Numbered from the stretch's first letter, positions 31,590-40,606 are shown. The stretch is 64,000 nucleotides of DNA from Microbacteriaceae bacterium (GCA_025464995.1 JAODMO010000011.1:1-64000), one strand, 5' to 3'. The notes: a model not told the origin generated them from the sequence alone. Translations and numbers: made by a program.

Positions 31590-33091
31590 ACTGGGCGAAA
31601 CAGCTCGGCGCGCGGATCATTCCCCGGAGGCACGGTTTCGTAGGCGAACGGGTCGGGGTGCGCGAGCCGTTCGCGGAAGGTGTGCGCGAAGTCGGGCCAC
31701 AGCAGGGTGAGCCGGCGGCTGCGTTCGTCGACGTACCAGCTGCTGCATCCGCCATCGATCCAGACGGTCGAGGCGCTGCGTTCGTCGAGCTCGTCGACGT
31801 AGCGCCGCTGTGCGTCGGCCCTGACCTCGATGACGCCGACGGATGTCGCGAGCGCCGCCAGCACAAACTCGACCTGCGCCTCGATCATGGCGATCGCCGA
31901 CCCGTGCCCGAGGCTCGCGTTGGGGCCGTCGATGACGAAGAGGTTGGGGAAGCCGTGCACGACCGTGGAGTTGTAGGCGACCATCCCGTCGCGCCACGCC
32001 TCGGCGAGCCGGAGGCCGTCGCGCCCGATCACGCGCTCGGCGAAGGGCGGCCGGGTGGTCTCGAAGCCGGTGGCGAAGACCAGGACGTCGAGGTCGTGGG
32101 TGGCGCCGCTCGCCGCGACGGCGGTGCTGGCGCGGACCGCCGTGAGCTCCGACGGCTCGAGCGTCACGCTCGGCGACGCGAGCGCGGGGTAGTAGTCGTC
32201 GGCGAGGAGGACGCGCTTGCAGCCGATCTCGTAGTCCGGGGTCAGACGGTCGCGGAGCCGGGGGTCGGAGACCTGGGCGGCCAGGTGGCCGCTTGCCCGC
32301 TGCCGCAAGCGGTCGATGAACCCGGGCGTGCGGGCTCGTTCGGCGAAGCCCGACTCGCTCTTCCAATACAGCCGCGAGCGGAGGCGCTCGCGGGAGGCCG
32401 GATGCCGGGCAAACGCGCGGCGCTCGGCGACGGTGTACTCGCGGTCGTCGCGCGGAACGATCCACGGCGCGGTGCGCTGGAAGACGACGACGCTCGCGGC
32501 GGCGGCCGCGAGCCGCGGCACGAGCTGCACCGCGGAGGCGCCGGTTCCGACCACGCCGACACGCCTGCCCTCGAGCGCAAGCTCGGCGGGCCAGCGGGAG
32601 GAATGGAATGCCTGGCCGGGAAACGAGTCGAGGCCCGGGGTCGCGGGCATCCGCGGTTCGGAGAGCCTGCCCGCGGCCATGACGAGCGTGCGGCAGCAAT
32701 AGTCGCCCCGCGAGGTGCGCACGAGCCACCGCTCCGCGTCGTCGACCCAGCGGGTCTCGAGCACCTCCGTGCGCAGCCGCAGCCGCGGTTCGATCTCCGC
32801 CGCGCACTGTCGCAGGTACTCGTGGATCTCGGCGCCCGCCGCATAGAAGTGCGACCAGTCGCTCTTCGGCTCGAAGGAGAAGGAGTAGAGGTGCGAGGGG
32901 ATGTCACAGGCGACGCCGGGATACACGTTGTCGCGCCAGGTGCCCCCGACGTCGTCTGCGCGCTCGAGCACCACGAACGAACCGCTGCCCTCCCGCGAGA
33001 GCCGCAGCCCCATGCCGATGCCCGCGAACCCGGCTCCGACGATGACGGTGTCGATCTCGGTGGCCGTGTCGTGCCCGCCGGCGCCTGTCAC
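31586..33091 (-). CDS. FAD-dependent Baeyer-Villiger-type monooxygenase
   Basis: The 501-residue protein starts at GTG 33091, which overlaps the hydrolase stop (GTGA). It has an FAD motif (VIVGAGFAGIGMGLRLSRE) and GVACDIPSHLYSFSF. The Baeyer-Villiger fingerprint FxGxxxHxxxW appears as FPGQAFHSSRW. A second Rossmann motif (VGVVGTGASAVQLVPRL) binds NADPH. Such enzymes insert oxygen next to a carbonyl. The longer open frame upstream belongs to the shadow of the hydrolase gene. Confidence 0.88.
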   Translation of the reverse strand: MTGAGGHDTATEIDTVIVGAGFAGIGMGLRLSREGSGSFVVLERADDVGGTWRDNVYPGVACDIPSHLYSFSFEPKSDWSHFYAAGAEIHEYLRQCAAEIEPRLRLRTEVLETRWVDDAERWLVRTSRGDYCCRTLVMAAGRLSEPRMPATPGLDSFPGQAFHSSRWPAELALEGRRVGVVGTGASAVQLVPRLAAAAASVVVFQRTAPWIVPRDDREYTVAERRAFARHPASRERLRSRLYWKSESGFAERARTPGFIDRLRQRASGHLAAQVSDPRLRDRLTPDYEIGCKRVLLADDYYPALASPSVTLEPSELTAVRASTAVAASGATHDLDVLVFATGFETTRPPFAERVIGRDGLRLAEAWRDGMVAYNSTVVHGFPNLFVIDGPNASLGHGSAIAMIEAQVEFVLAALATSVGVIEVRADAQRRYVDELDERSASTVWIDGGCSSWYVDERSRRLTLLWPDFAHTFRERLAHPDPFAYETVPPGNDPRAELFRPV

Positions 33092-33768
33092 GCAGACTCC
33101 GCGGGCAGGAGGGAGCCTGCGGGGTATCGCCCCGGGTGCCGGTCGAACGCATCGACGAGGCTCAGAACGTGGGCCGGGCGCTCGTGCAGCAGCGCGTGCC
33201 CGCCGTCGATGATCGCGAGGCGCGACGGCTCGATCGCCCCGAGAACGACGGCAGCGTGCCCCGCGCCGAGGACGGCGTCGTTCGCCCCGCCGATCACGAG
33301 GGTCTCCGCGGTCACCGCGGCAGCAGCATCCGCCAGGTCGACGCCGGGCAACAGCGCGACGAGCCGCTCGTCGAACGGCGCGAGGTCGCCCGCGGCGGAA
33401 TCGTCGTCGCCGAGCGCGGCGAAGCGTTCCAGATCGCGCCGTGCCGACGGCGTCAGCGCCGCCCAGGTCGCGGCGAATTGACGCTGGCGCTCGCCGCCCA
33501 CGAACGGGCACGAGATGAGCACGAGCCGCGCGACCGACGGTGTCGTCGCCGCGAGCGCGAGGGCGACGGCGGCGCCGATCGAGTACCCGACGAGGGTCAG
33601 GTCACCGACGGGGAGTTCGCTGCGCACGCGATCGACGATGCTGTCGAAGCGCGGTTCGCAGGAGAGGTCGATCGCGGCAACCGTCGTGCGGCGAGCCAGC
33701 ATCGGCGAGAGGAAGGCGAAGTCCGCAGCGCTCGAACCGCTCAGCCCCGGCAGGAGCACGGCCGTCAT
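33088..33768 (-). CDS. Alpha/beta hydrolase
   Basis: The 226-residue protein is an alpha/beta hydrolase with the nucleophile elbow VGYSIGAAVA (Ser in GYSIG) and the late His in DGGHALLHERP. An acidic residue in IGGANDAVLGAG is the likely third member. It is short, like MenH- or BioH-type esterases. Its start overlaps the fbiC stop by 4 bases (ATGA), and its stop overlaps the monooxygenase start, so it is tightly embedded in the operon. A product of the monooxygenase (an ester or lactone) is a reasonable substrate, but this is inference. Confidence 0.83.
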   Translation of the reverse strand: MTAVLLPGLSGSSAADFAFLSPMLARRTTVAAIDLSCEPRFDSIVDRVRSELPVGDLTLVGYSIGAAVALALAATTPSVARLVLISCPFVGGERQRQFAATWAALTPSARRDLERFAALGDDDSAAGDLAPFDERLVALLPGVDLADAAAAVTAETLVIGGANDAVLGAGHAAVVLGAIEPSRLAIIDGGHALLHERPAHVLSLVDAFDRHPGRYPAGSLLPAESA

Positions 33769-36143
33769 GCTCGGGAGAGGGACAGGTGGAGGCGCGAGGA
33801 GGGCGGGGCGTCGGGCCTCCGGGCGTGGGCGGACTGCTCGGGCGTCGGTGACCCGTACGTCGTGGTGCGCTGCCGGGCCGTCGCGCCGATCTCGCCCGCG
33901 ATGCGCTCGACGTCGGCGATCGACAGCGAACGGTGCGCCTCCGGTCCGGCCTCGGGCGCGATGACGCCGTCGAGCAGCAGCCCGCCGATGTCGTCGGCGC
34001 CGCCGCGCAGCACCGCTTGCGCGGTGGCGATTCCGAGCTTGGTCCAGGCCGCCTGCACGTGGTCGATGCGTCCGTGCAACATCAGGCGGGCGACGGCGTG
34101 CACGGCCCGCGACTCGCGCACGCTCGGGCCGGGGCGCGCCCCGGCGACCGGGGGCGAGTCGAGAGGCACGAACGGCATCGCAATGAACTCGGTGAAACCG
34201 CCGGTGCGGCCCTGGATGCCGGCGAGCTGTCGGAGATGGGAGACCTGGTCGGCGGCCGAGTCGACGTGCCCGTAGACCATGGTCGCGGTCGAGCGCAGTC
34301 CGACCGCGTGCGCGGTCTCGACGGCCTCGATCCACGCGCGCGCGGGCGGATCGGTCGTGGCGCTCAAAGCCGCGCGGATGCCGTCGTCGAGGATGCGCGC
34401 CCCGGTTCCGGGAACCGTGCCGACGCCGCACGCGCGCAGCCGCTCGTAGAAGTCGCGCACCGTGATGCCCAGCCGCTGGGCGCCGTCGGCGACGTCGGTG
34501 GGGCGGAAGGCGTGCAGGTGCACGTCGGGGTGGCGGTCGCGGATGGCCGCGACGACCTCGAAGTACGTCTCGCCCGGCAGGCCGGCCGGCACGGCGCCCT
34601 GCACGCAGAGCTCCGTGGCGCCCAGGCTCGCGGCCTCGTCGGCGAGGTCTGCCACGAGCGCGAGGTCGAGCACGGTGCCGAGCAGCGACGAGTCGAGGTT
34701 GCGGTTGATCACGAAGCTGACCTCGTCGCCGACGGCCGCGACCCGCACCTCGTGGGCGAGTGCGGCGAGGGCCTCGAGCTGTGGCCCGTCACTCGCGAGC
34801 AACGCGACGTAGTCGCCATCGGAGAGGCCGGCCGGGTCGACGGTCGCTCGGGCGAGCACGCCGTGCCGCGCACCGACCGGGACGGCGGGGGCGGCCCAGG
34901 GCCGTCCGCGCACGACGGCCGACTCATCCGCGAGCCCGCTGGGGAGGGCCAGCGCGTCGACGTGGGGCCGTATTCGCGCGTCGATCCAATCGCAGCCGCC
35001 GGAGGTCCGGCCCGCCGGGGGAGCGACGAACTGTGGATGCGTCGTCAGGCGCTCGCGCAGCTCGAACCCGGCCTCGGCGGTCAGTCGCTCGAGGACGTCG
35101 AGTTCGGGCCACGGTCGCTCGGGGTTGACGTGGTCGGCCGTGAGCGGGCTGACCCCGCCCCAGTCGTCGATGCCCGCGCGGATGAGCAGCCCGAGTTCCG
35201 CGGCGTCCGTGAGATTCGGGGGCGCCTGGATGGTGGCGTCTGGGCCCATCACGATGCGTGCGACCGCGACCGCCGCGACGTACTCCTGCAGAGCGAGGTC
35301 GCTCTCGTTCTGCATCGCCGTCCTGGGCTTCGCCCGGAAGTTCTGCACGATCGTCTCCTGGATGTGCCCGTGCCGCTCGTGCGACGCGCGGATCGCGAAG
35401 AGCGATTGAGCCCGCTCGGCGTCGTTCTCCCCGATGCCCAAGAGCACGCCAGTCGTGAACGGCACCCGCGAGCGGCCGGCGTCTTCGAGCACGCGCAGCC
35501 GCAGTGCCGGATCCTTGTCGGGCGAGCCGTAGTGCACGCCGCCCTTCTCGCTCCACAGCCGCGTCGCCGTGGTCTCGAGCATCATGCCCATCGACGGCGC
35601 GACCGGGCGCAGCGCCTGCAGCTCGGCGAACGACATCACGCCGGGATTGAGGTGCGGAAGCAGGCCGGTCTCCTCGAGCACGAGCACCGCCATGGCCCGG
35701 ATGTAGTCGATCGTCGACGCATACCCGTGCTCGTCGAGCCAGGCCCGCGCGCTGGGCCAGCGGTTCTCCGGCCGGTCGCCGAGGGTGAACAGCGCCTCCT
35801 TGCAGCCGAGCGCCGCCCCGGCTCGCGCGATCTCGAGGATGTCGTCGGGCGACAGGTAGCTCGGCTTGCCGAGGTGGGCGAGTGCGCCGGGAGTCTCGAC
35901 GAACGTGCAGTAGTGGCAGCGGTCTTGGCAGAGGAAGGTGATCGGGATGAACACCTTCTTCGAGTAGGTGATGACCCCGGTGCGTCCCGAGCGCTCGAGG
36001 CCGTCGTCACGAATCCGGGCCGCCACGACGAGAAGCTGCTCGAGGTCGTCGCCCCGCGCGGCGAGCAGCGTCTCCGCGTCGCGCTCGTCGACGTCGAGCG
36101 ACCGCTCGACACGGGAGAGAGCGGCGTGGAGTTCGGAGAGCAT
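33765..36143 (-). CDS. fbiC: FbiC-like FO synthase with an incomplete CofH half
   Basis: FbiC makes the deazaflavin FO with two radical SAM halves. In this 792-residue protein the CofG half is intact, with the cluster motif CxxxCxxC at C72, C76 and C79 (LCQDRCHYC) and the family stretch GCKEALFTLGDRPE. The CofH half is recognisable (FVINRN at about 477-482, ATELCVQGAVP near 513), but between N482 and C513 there is only SLLGTVLDLALVADLAD-like sequence. The CofH CxxxCxxC is absent, and the segment is clearly shorter than normal. Neighbouring residues stay in frame, so it is not a simple frameshift. It heads an operon with a hydrolase, a monooxygenase and an MDR reductase. FO synthesis by this protein alone is doubtful. 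Confidence 0.85.
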   Translation of the reverse strand: MLSELHAALSRVERSLDVDERDAETLLAARGDDLEQLLVVAARIRDDGLERSGRTGVITYSKKVFIPITFLCQDRCHYCTFVETPGALAHLGKPSYLSPDDILEIARAGAALGCKEALFTLGDRPENRWPSARAWLDEHGYASTIDYIRAMAVLVLEETGLLPHLNPGVMSFAELQALRPVAPSMGMMLETTATRLWSEKGGVHYGSPDKDPALRLRVLEDAGRSRVPFTTGVLLGIGENDAERAQSLFAIRASHERHGHIQETIVQNFRAKPRTAMQNESDLALQEYVAAVAVARIVMGPDATIQAPPNLTDAAELGLLIRAGIDDWGGVSPLTADHVNPERPWPELDVLERLTAEAGFELRERLTTHPQFVAPPAGRTSGGCDWIDARIRPHVDALALPSGLADESAVVRGRPWAAPAVPVGARHGVLARATVDPAGLSDGDYVALLASDGPQLEALAALAHEVRVAAVGDEVSFVINRNLDSSLLGTVLDLALVADLADEAASLGATELCVQGAVPAGLPGETYFEVVAAIRDRHPDVHLHAFRPTDVADGAQRLGITVRDFYERLRACGVGTVPGTGARILDDGIRAALSATTDPPARAWIEAVETAHAVGLRSTATMVYGHVDSAADQVSHLRQLAGIQGRTGGFTEFIAMPFVPLDSPPVAGARPGPSVRESRAVHAVARLMLHGRIDHVQAAWTKLGIATAQAVLRGGADDIGGLLLDGVIAPEAGPEAHRSLSIADVERIAGEIGATARQRTTTYGSPTPEQSAHARRPDAPPSSRLHLSLSRA

Positions 36144-36282
36144 GGGAAGCCTTCGTGACGAGCGACAGGGACAACACCCGACGGAGTGTTCTCGAGCCCA
36201 AATCCAGGCCCGCACGACTGACTGAGCCCCACTCTACGCCCGCGATGCTGGGTAGAGTGCAGCGAGAAGTGCCGCTCGTCGA

Positions 36283-36324
36283 TGTGGACAAATCTTTCGT
36301 ACCTGTTCATAAGCCTGTGGATAA
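36283..36324 (-). promoter_or_regulatory. Pair of DnaA-box-like sequences
   Basis: Read on the minus strand, TTGTCCACA (36283-36291) and TTATCCACA (36316-36324) match DnaA boxes. Both point the same way, 33 bases (about three helix turns) apart, in the region between fbiC and the zinc-ribbon gene. No AT-rich unwinding region or replication gene is near, so this may be a DnaA-controlled promoter or a chance pair. Confidence 0.4.
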
Positions 36325-36402
36325 CTACAGCTGTGTAATTCGACGCTGGCGACCCAGCTGAATATTTCCCTTCGAACACGTGTGTGAATAGAGAGAACCG
36401 AC

Positions 36403-37050
36403 ATGCCCCACGCCTACCCCCTGCACGTCGACGTCACGGCGCCGTGCCTGTGCTGCCGCGCGCCGCGAGTGTTCCGCTTCGCTTCGGTGAGCGACCAAGT
36501 CGTCTGTGCCTCGTGCGTGAACCACCTCGACCCGTCCAAGGCCGAACGGCGCGACTCCGAGCACGTCGACATGTGGGCCGCGCTGTATTCCCGTGAGCAG
36601 GAAGCGCACGCTGGCGACGTGGTGCGCCTCGAGTCATCCGTCGCGGCGGGAGAGGGCGAGGTCGCGCGGCTCGCCGAACAGGTCGCACAGCTCACCGCCG
36701 TTGCCGTCGGCGAGTACGCGGGCACGGAGGCCGGCGGCGTTCGCGCGCTCATCGAGAACGACGTCGTGCGGAGGGCCGAACGCAACACCGAGCTCGCCAA
36801 TCGCAAGATCGACCGGCTCATGGCGGCACTCTGGCGCATCGATGCGCAGCACCATCCGCACGGCGGCCATCCGGAGCTGTGTGCCTGCGGCACACCGGAA
36901 GGGAGGTGCCCGGAGGCGCTCGCGCTGGAGCCCGAGCGCCGTGCGTTGCGGGAGTGGGAGCGACGCAACGTGGCGCTCGCCGGGCAGGGGTTGCGCCACG
37001 GTCTCCCTGCCGAGCATCCGGACATTGCGCAAGGCTCCGCGCGACATTGA
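36403..37050 (+). CDS. Zinc-ribbon and coiled-coil protein of unknown function
   Basis: The 215-residue protein starts at ATG 36403. It opens with two Cys pairs (CLCC near 15-18 and CASC near 35-38) that look like a zinc ribbon. A long charged helix likely to form a coiled coil follows (EGEVARLAEQVAQLTAVAV). A second Cys/His set near 150-170 reads HHPHGGHPELCACGTPEGRC. I do not recognise a family. Two metal sites at either end of a coil suggest a protein or nucleic acid adaptor. DnaA-like boxes lie upstream. Confidence 0.65.
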   Translation: MPHAYPLHVDVTAPCLCCRAPRVFRFASVSDQVVCASCVNHLDPSKAERRDSEHVDMWAALYSREQEAHAGDVVRLESSVAAGEGEVARLAEQVAQLTAVAVGEYAGTEAGGVRALIENDVVRRAERNTELANRKIDRLMAALWRIDAQHHPHGGHPELCACGTPEGRCPEALALEPERRALREWERRNVALAGQGLRHGLPAEHPDIAQGSARH

Positions 37051-37081
37051 TGTTAGAGGGATAGTAAGACCTAGGACAAAC

Positions 37082-37150
37082 ATGACAGGGGGCGCCATGG
37101 CGCACGTTGAGAGAGCCACCGCCGTGCACACAGGTCGCGCGAGCGCATGA
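37082..37150 (+). CDS. Possible 22-residue leader peptide
   Basis: A short frame from ATG 37082 (MTGGAMAHVERATAVHTGRASA) ends in a TGA that overlaps the ATG of the polyketide synthase (ATGA). This arrangement would couple translation of the synthase to the leader. Only a weak AGGA precedes it. It may also be chance. Confidence 0.25.
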   Translation: MTGGAMAHVERATAVHTGRASA

Positions 37151-38208
37151 CCCGCATCGCCGCGGTGGCCCCCGTGCTGCCGCCATTCGTCTACTCGCAA
37201 GCGGAGATCACTCGGGAGCTCGCACCGCTGATCACGTCGGTTCCCGCCCGGCAGGCCGTGGTCGAGCGGATGCACGCGGCGAGCGGCATCGGAACGCGTC
37301 ACACCGCGCTCCCGCTCGAGCGGTATCGCTCCCTCGGCACCTTCCGCGACACGAACGACATCTTCATCGAGGTCGCGACCGGCCTCGCTGAACGAGCGAT
37401 GATCGCCGCGCTCGCCGAGGCGGGGGTCGATGCGTCGGAGGTCGACTTCATCCTGTTCACCTCCGTCACCGGCATCTCCGCGCCGTCGATCGACGCGCTG
37501 CTCGTGCCACGACTCGGCCTGCGGCCCGATGTCAAGCGCCTCCCCTCTTATGGACTCGGCTGCATGGGAGGTGCCGCGGGAATCGCGCGCGTGCACGACT
37601 ACCTGGTCGGACACCCCACGGGCGTCGGCGTGCTGGTGAGCGTCGAGCTGTGCTCGCTGACGCTGCAGCGCGACGACGAGTCGATGGCCAATTTCGTCGC
37701 GACGGGGCTCTTCGGCGACGGCGCCGCTGCCGTCGTGATGCTCGGCGACGACCACCCACGGGCCGCCGGTCCGCGCGTCGTCGACACCCTCAGCACCATC
37801 TACCCCGAGACGACCGACGTCATCGGCTTCACCGTCGGCGGCAACGGCTTCGAGATCGTGCTCACTCCCGGCGTCGCCGAGGTGATCGAGCGGTACTTCC
37901 CGACGGATGTCGCCGCCTTCCTGCTCGCGAAGGGTCTCACGACCGACGACATCGCGTGGTGGGTGGCACACCCGGGCGGGCCGAAGGTGCTCGAGGCGTT
38001 CGAGAGCTCGCTCGGCGTGCCACGCACGGCGTTCGCCCGCAGTTGGGAGTGCCTCGACCGCGTCGGCAACCTGTCGTCGGCCGCGGTGCTGCACGTGCTC
38101 GCCGACACCCTCGCGCTCTCGTCGCCGCCGTCCGGCGCGCCCGGCCTTCTCTTCGCCCTGGGGCCGGGGGTGAGCGCCGAGTTCGTGCTGCTGGAGTGGA
38201 GCCGGTGA
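37147..38208 (+). CDS. Type III polyketide synthase (alkylresorcinol/alkylpyrone type)
   Basis: The 353-residue protein extends an acyl starter with malonyl-CoA and cyclises it. The catalytic triad is C139 (GLGCMGG), H275 (VAHPGG) and N308 (RVGNLSS). With the methyltransferase and the flavoprotein that follow, each overlapping by 4 bases, it matches the order of the Streptomyces srsABC phenolic lipid genes. The product is probably a methylated, hydroxylated alkylresorcinol or quinone for the envelope. Starter length is not predictable from the sequence. Confidence 0.88.
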   Translation: MTRIAAVAPVLPPFVYSQAEITRELAPLITSVPARQAVVERMHAASGIGTRHTALPLERYRSLGTFRDTNDIFIEVATGLAERAMIAALAEAGVDASEVDFILFTSVTGISAPSIDALLVPRLGLRPDVKRLPSYGLGCMGGAAGIARVHDYLVGHPTGVGVLVSVELCSLTLQRDDESMANFVATGLFGDGAAAVVMLGDDHPRAAGPRVVDTLSTIYPETTDVIGFTVGGNGFEIVLTPGVAEVIERYFPTDVAAFLLAKGLTTDDIAWWVAHPGGPKVLEAFESSLGVPRTAFARSWECLDRVGNLSSAAVLHVLADTLALSSPPSGAPGLLFALGPGVSAEFVLLEWSR

Positions 38209-38729
38209 TCGCCTACCTCGTGCTCGTGCTGCTCACGAGCGTCGAGCGCATCATCGAACTCGTGGTGTCGAAGCGCAACGCAGCCGCGGCCTTCGAACGG
38301 GGCGGCATCGAGTACGGGCAGCGCCACTTCCCCTGGATGGTCGCGCTGCACACCGGCTTCCTCGTCGCGTGCATCGCGGAGGTCTTCCTCCTCGATCGAC
38401 CGTTCATCCCCGCGCTGGGCTGGCCGATGCTCGTGATCGCGCTGCTCTGCCAGGCAGGCAGGTACTGGTGCATCCTGTCGCTCGGGCAACAGTGGAACAC
38501 GCGAGTCATCGTGGTGCCCGGCGCCGGAGCGGTACGGGCGACGGGGCCGTACCGGTGGACGTGGCTGCGGCATCCCAACTATGTCATCGTCGCGGTGGAG
38601 GGCCTCGCGCTGCCGCTCATACACACAGCGTGGCTCACCGCGCTCGTATTCACCGTGCTCAACGCGATTCTTTTGCTGCGCTTCCGCATCCCCACCGAGA
38701 ACGAGGCGCTGCGGAAGCTCGACGCGTGA
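38205..38729 (+). CDS. Isoprenylcysteine carboxyl methyltransferase-like membrane methyltransferase
   Basis: The 174-residue protein has four or five TM helices and the ICMT signature: GQQWNTRVIVVPGA, then GPYRWTWLRHPNYV, which binds SAM. In srs-type clusters this family methylates the ring hydroxyl of alkylresorcinols (SrsB role). It starts at GTG 38205 inside the stop of the synthase and its own stop overlaps the flavoprotein start. Confidence 0.85.
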   Translation: MIAYLVLVLLTSVERIIELVVSKRNAAAAFERGGIEYGQRHFPWMVALHTGFLVACIAEVFLLDRPFIPALGWPMLVIALLCQAGRYWCILSLGQQWNTRVIVVPGAGAVRATGPYRWTWLRHPNYVIVAVEGLALPLIHTAWLTALVFTVLNAILLLRFRIPTENEALRKLDA

Positions 38730-39757
38730 CCGGCTCGATCGACGTCGACGTGATCGTCGCCGGGGGCGGGCCGGTCGGTCTGGCAGCGGCCATCGAGGCG
38801 CGGATGGCGGGGCTCACCGTCGCGGTCGTCGACCCCCGCCCCTCCGGCACCGACAAGGCGTGCGGCGAGGGGCTCATGCCCGGCGCGGTTCCGCGGCTAG
38901 TGCGGCTCGGCGTCGACCCGGTCGGGATGCCGCTGCGGGGTGTCAGCTACCGGTCGGGTGACCGTCACGCCGACCACTACTTCGCGGCAGGCGAGGGGCG
39001 GGGTGTGCGACGCACCGCGCTGCACGCGGCGCTGCACGACCGTGCCGACGCGCTCGACGTGCGTTTCGTCACCGAGCGGGTGACCCGGATCGAGCAGGAC
39101 GACACGAGCGTGCGGGCCGCGGGCCTCACGGCGTCGTGGCTGCTCGGATGCGACGGACTGCACTCGAGCGTGCGCCGGGAGATCGGCGTGGAGGCCCCGG
39201 GCCCGCTGCGCAACCGGCGCTTCGGGATGCGCCAGCACTTCCGCGTGGAGCCCTGGACCGACCTCATCGAGGTGCACTGGGCTCCAGGGGTCGAGGCATA
39301 CGTGACGCCGGTCGCGCCCGACACCGTCGGCGTGGCGCTGCTCGGGCCGCAGGGGCTCGACTTCGCACGGCACATCGGCGCGATTCCCGCGCTCGCCTTC
39401 CTCGCCGATGCGCAACCCGCGAGCGCGCTGCGCGGGGCGGGTGCCTTGCGACAGCGCTCCACGAGCCGGCGCGTGGGCCGCGTGCTGCTCGTCGGCGACG
39501 CCTCCGGATACGTCGACGCGATCACGGGTGAGGGACTCCGCCTCGGTTTCGCGCAATCCGAGGCGGTCGTCGCCGCGGTCGCTGCCGACCGCCCGGAGTC
39601 GTACGAACGCGAGTGGTCGCGCATCACCCGCGACTTCAGGCTGCTGACGAGCGGCCTCGTCGCGCTCGCCTCGACGCCGCTGCGCCGCGGGATCGTGCCG
39701 GTCGCTCAGGCGGCGCCTCGACTCTATGGCGCGGTGGTCGAGCGGCTCGCCCGATAG
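38726..39757 (+). CDS. FAD-dependent hydroxylase (geranylgeranyl reductase/UbiH-like)
   Basis: The 343-residue flavoprotein has GGGPVGLAAAIEARMAG for FAD, the DG motif CDGLHSSVRREIG, and a third FAD motif GDASGYVDAITGEGLRLG. It fits group A flavin monooxygenases or related reductases. As third gene after the type III PKS and methyltransferase it takes the SrsC place, which hydroxylates the alkylresorcinol ring toward a quinol or quinone. GTG 38726 gives a 4-base overlap. Confidence 0.82.
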   Translation: MTGSIDVDVIVAGGGPVGLAAAIEARMAGLTVAVVDPRPSGTDKACGEGLMPGAVPRLVRLGVDPVGMPLRGVSYRSGDRHADHYFAAGEGRGVRRTALHAALHDRADALDVRFVTERVTRIEQDDTSVRAAGLTASWLLGCDGLHSSVRREIGVEAPGPLRNRRFGMRQHFRVEPWTDLIEVHWAPGVEAYVTPVAPDTVGVALLGPQGLDFARHIGAIPALAFLADAQPASALRGAGALRQRSTSRRVGRVLLVGDASGYVDAITGEGLRLGFAQSEAVVAAVAADRPESYEREWSRITRDFRLLTSGLVALASTPLRRGIVPVAQAAPRLYGAVVERLAR

Positions 39758-39853
39758 AGCGGCTCGCGTCCTTCTCGCGCATCGAGCTCGACAGAACTCC
39801 GCGGCCCGCGCAACCTCCCCCGCAGCATCCGCAGGCATTTCTAGACTGGGCGC

Positions 39854-40606
39854 ATGACTCGAGACACCGAGCACGCGCTCTCCTTCGGCAAGGCCGTCGG
39901 CGACTACGAGCGGGGCAGGCCCCACTATCCGCGCGAGGCCGTCGATTGGCTGCTCGCGCGGGCGAGCGATGCGCTCGGCCGGGCGGTGACGGATGCCGCG
40001 GACGTCGGTGCGGGCACCGGCAAGTTCACCGAGTCGCTCATCGCGCACGGGCTGGCGGTGACCGCGGTCGATCCCGATCCCGGCATGCTCATGCGGCTCG
40101 CGGTGAACCACCCGTCGGCGGTGGCGCTCGCCGCATCGGCCGAGGAGCTGCCGCTCGACGACGCGAGCGTCGACCTCGTAACGTGCGCGCAGGCCTGGCA
40201 CTGGGTCGATCCCGTGGCCGCCTCCGTCGAGGTCGCCCGGGTGCTCCGCCCGGGCGGGTCGCTCGCGCTCGTCTGGAACATCCGGGATTCCGCGGTCGAC
40301 TGGGTCGAGCGGTTGGGCGACATCATGGGCGCCTCGGAGGCGGAGCGCTACGACAGCGTCGAGCCGGCCCTGTCTGAGCCGCTCGCGCTCGCCGGATTCG
40401 CCGAGTTCCGTTGGGAGAATCAGATGACACGCGAGCAACTGCTCGCGATGATCACCTCGCGCAGCTACGTCATAGCGATGGGCGACGCGGAGCGGGACGG
40501 CATGCTCGGGCGGGTCGCCCAACTTCTCGACACGCATCCGCAGCTCGCCGGGATCGACGAGTACCGCATGCCCTACCTCACCCGCGTGAGCCTCGCGCGG
40601 GCCTAG
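39854..40606 (+). CDS. Class I SAM-dependent methyltransferase
   Basis: The 250-residue protein has the SAM motif DVGAGTGKFTESL, AVDPDPGML, then QAWHWVDP, which is typical of Methyltransf_11 proteins. The substrate is unknown. It lies 96 bases after the phenolic lipid operon and may or may not belong to it. Its TAG stop overlaps the stop of the convergent regulator by 4 bases (CTAG). Confidence 0.83.
   Translation: MTRDTEHALSFGKAVGDYERGRPHYPREAVDWLLARASDALGRAVTDAADVGAGTGKFTESLIAHGLAVTAVDPDPGMLMRLAVNHPSAVALAASAEELPLDDASVDLVTCAQAWHWVDPVAASVEVARVLRPGGSLALVWNIRDSAVDWVERLGDIMGASEAERYDSVEPALSEPLALAGFAEFRWENQMTREQLLAMITSRSYVIAMGDAERDGMLGRVAQLLDTHPQLAGIDEYRMPYLTRVSLARA

Noticed and set aside
33091-33511. 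N-terminal extension of the monooxygenase
   Set aside because: It is Arg-rich and lies antiphase to the hydrolase gene. The GTG at 33091 gives the normal FAD start and a 4-base overlap.
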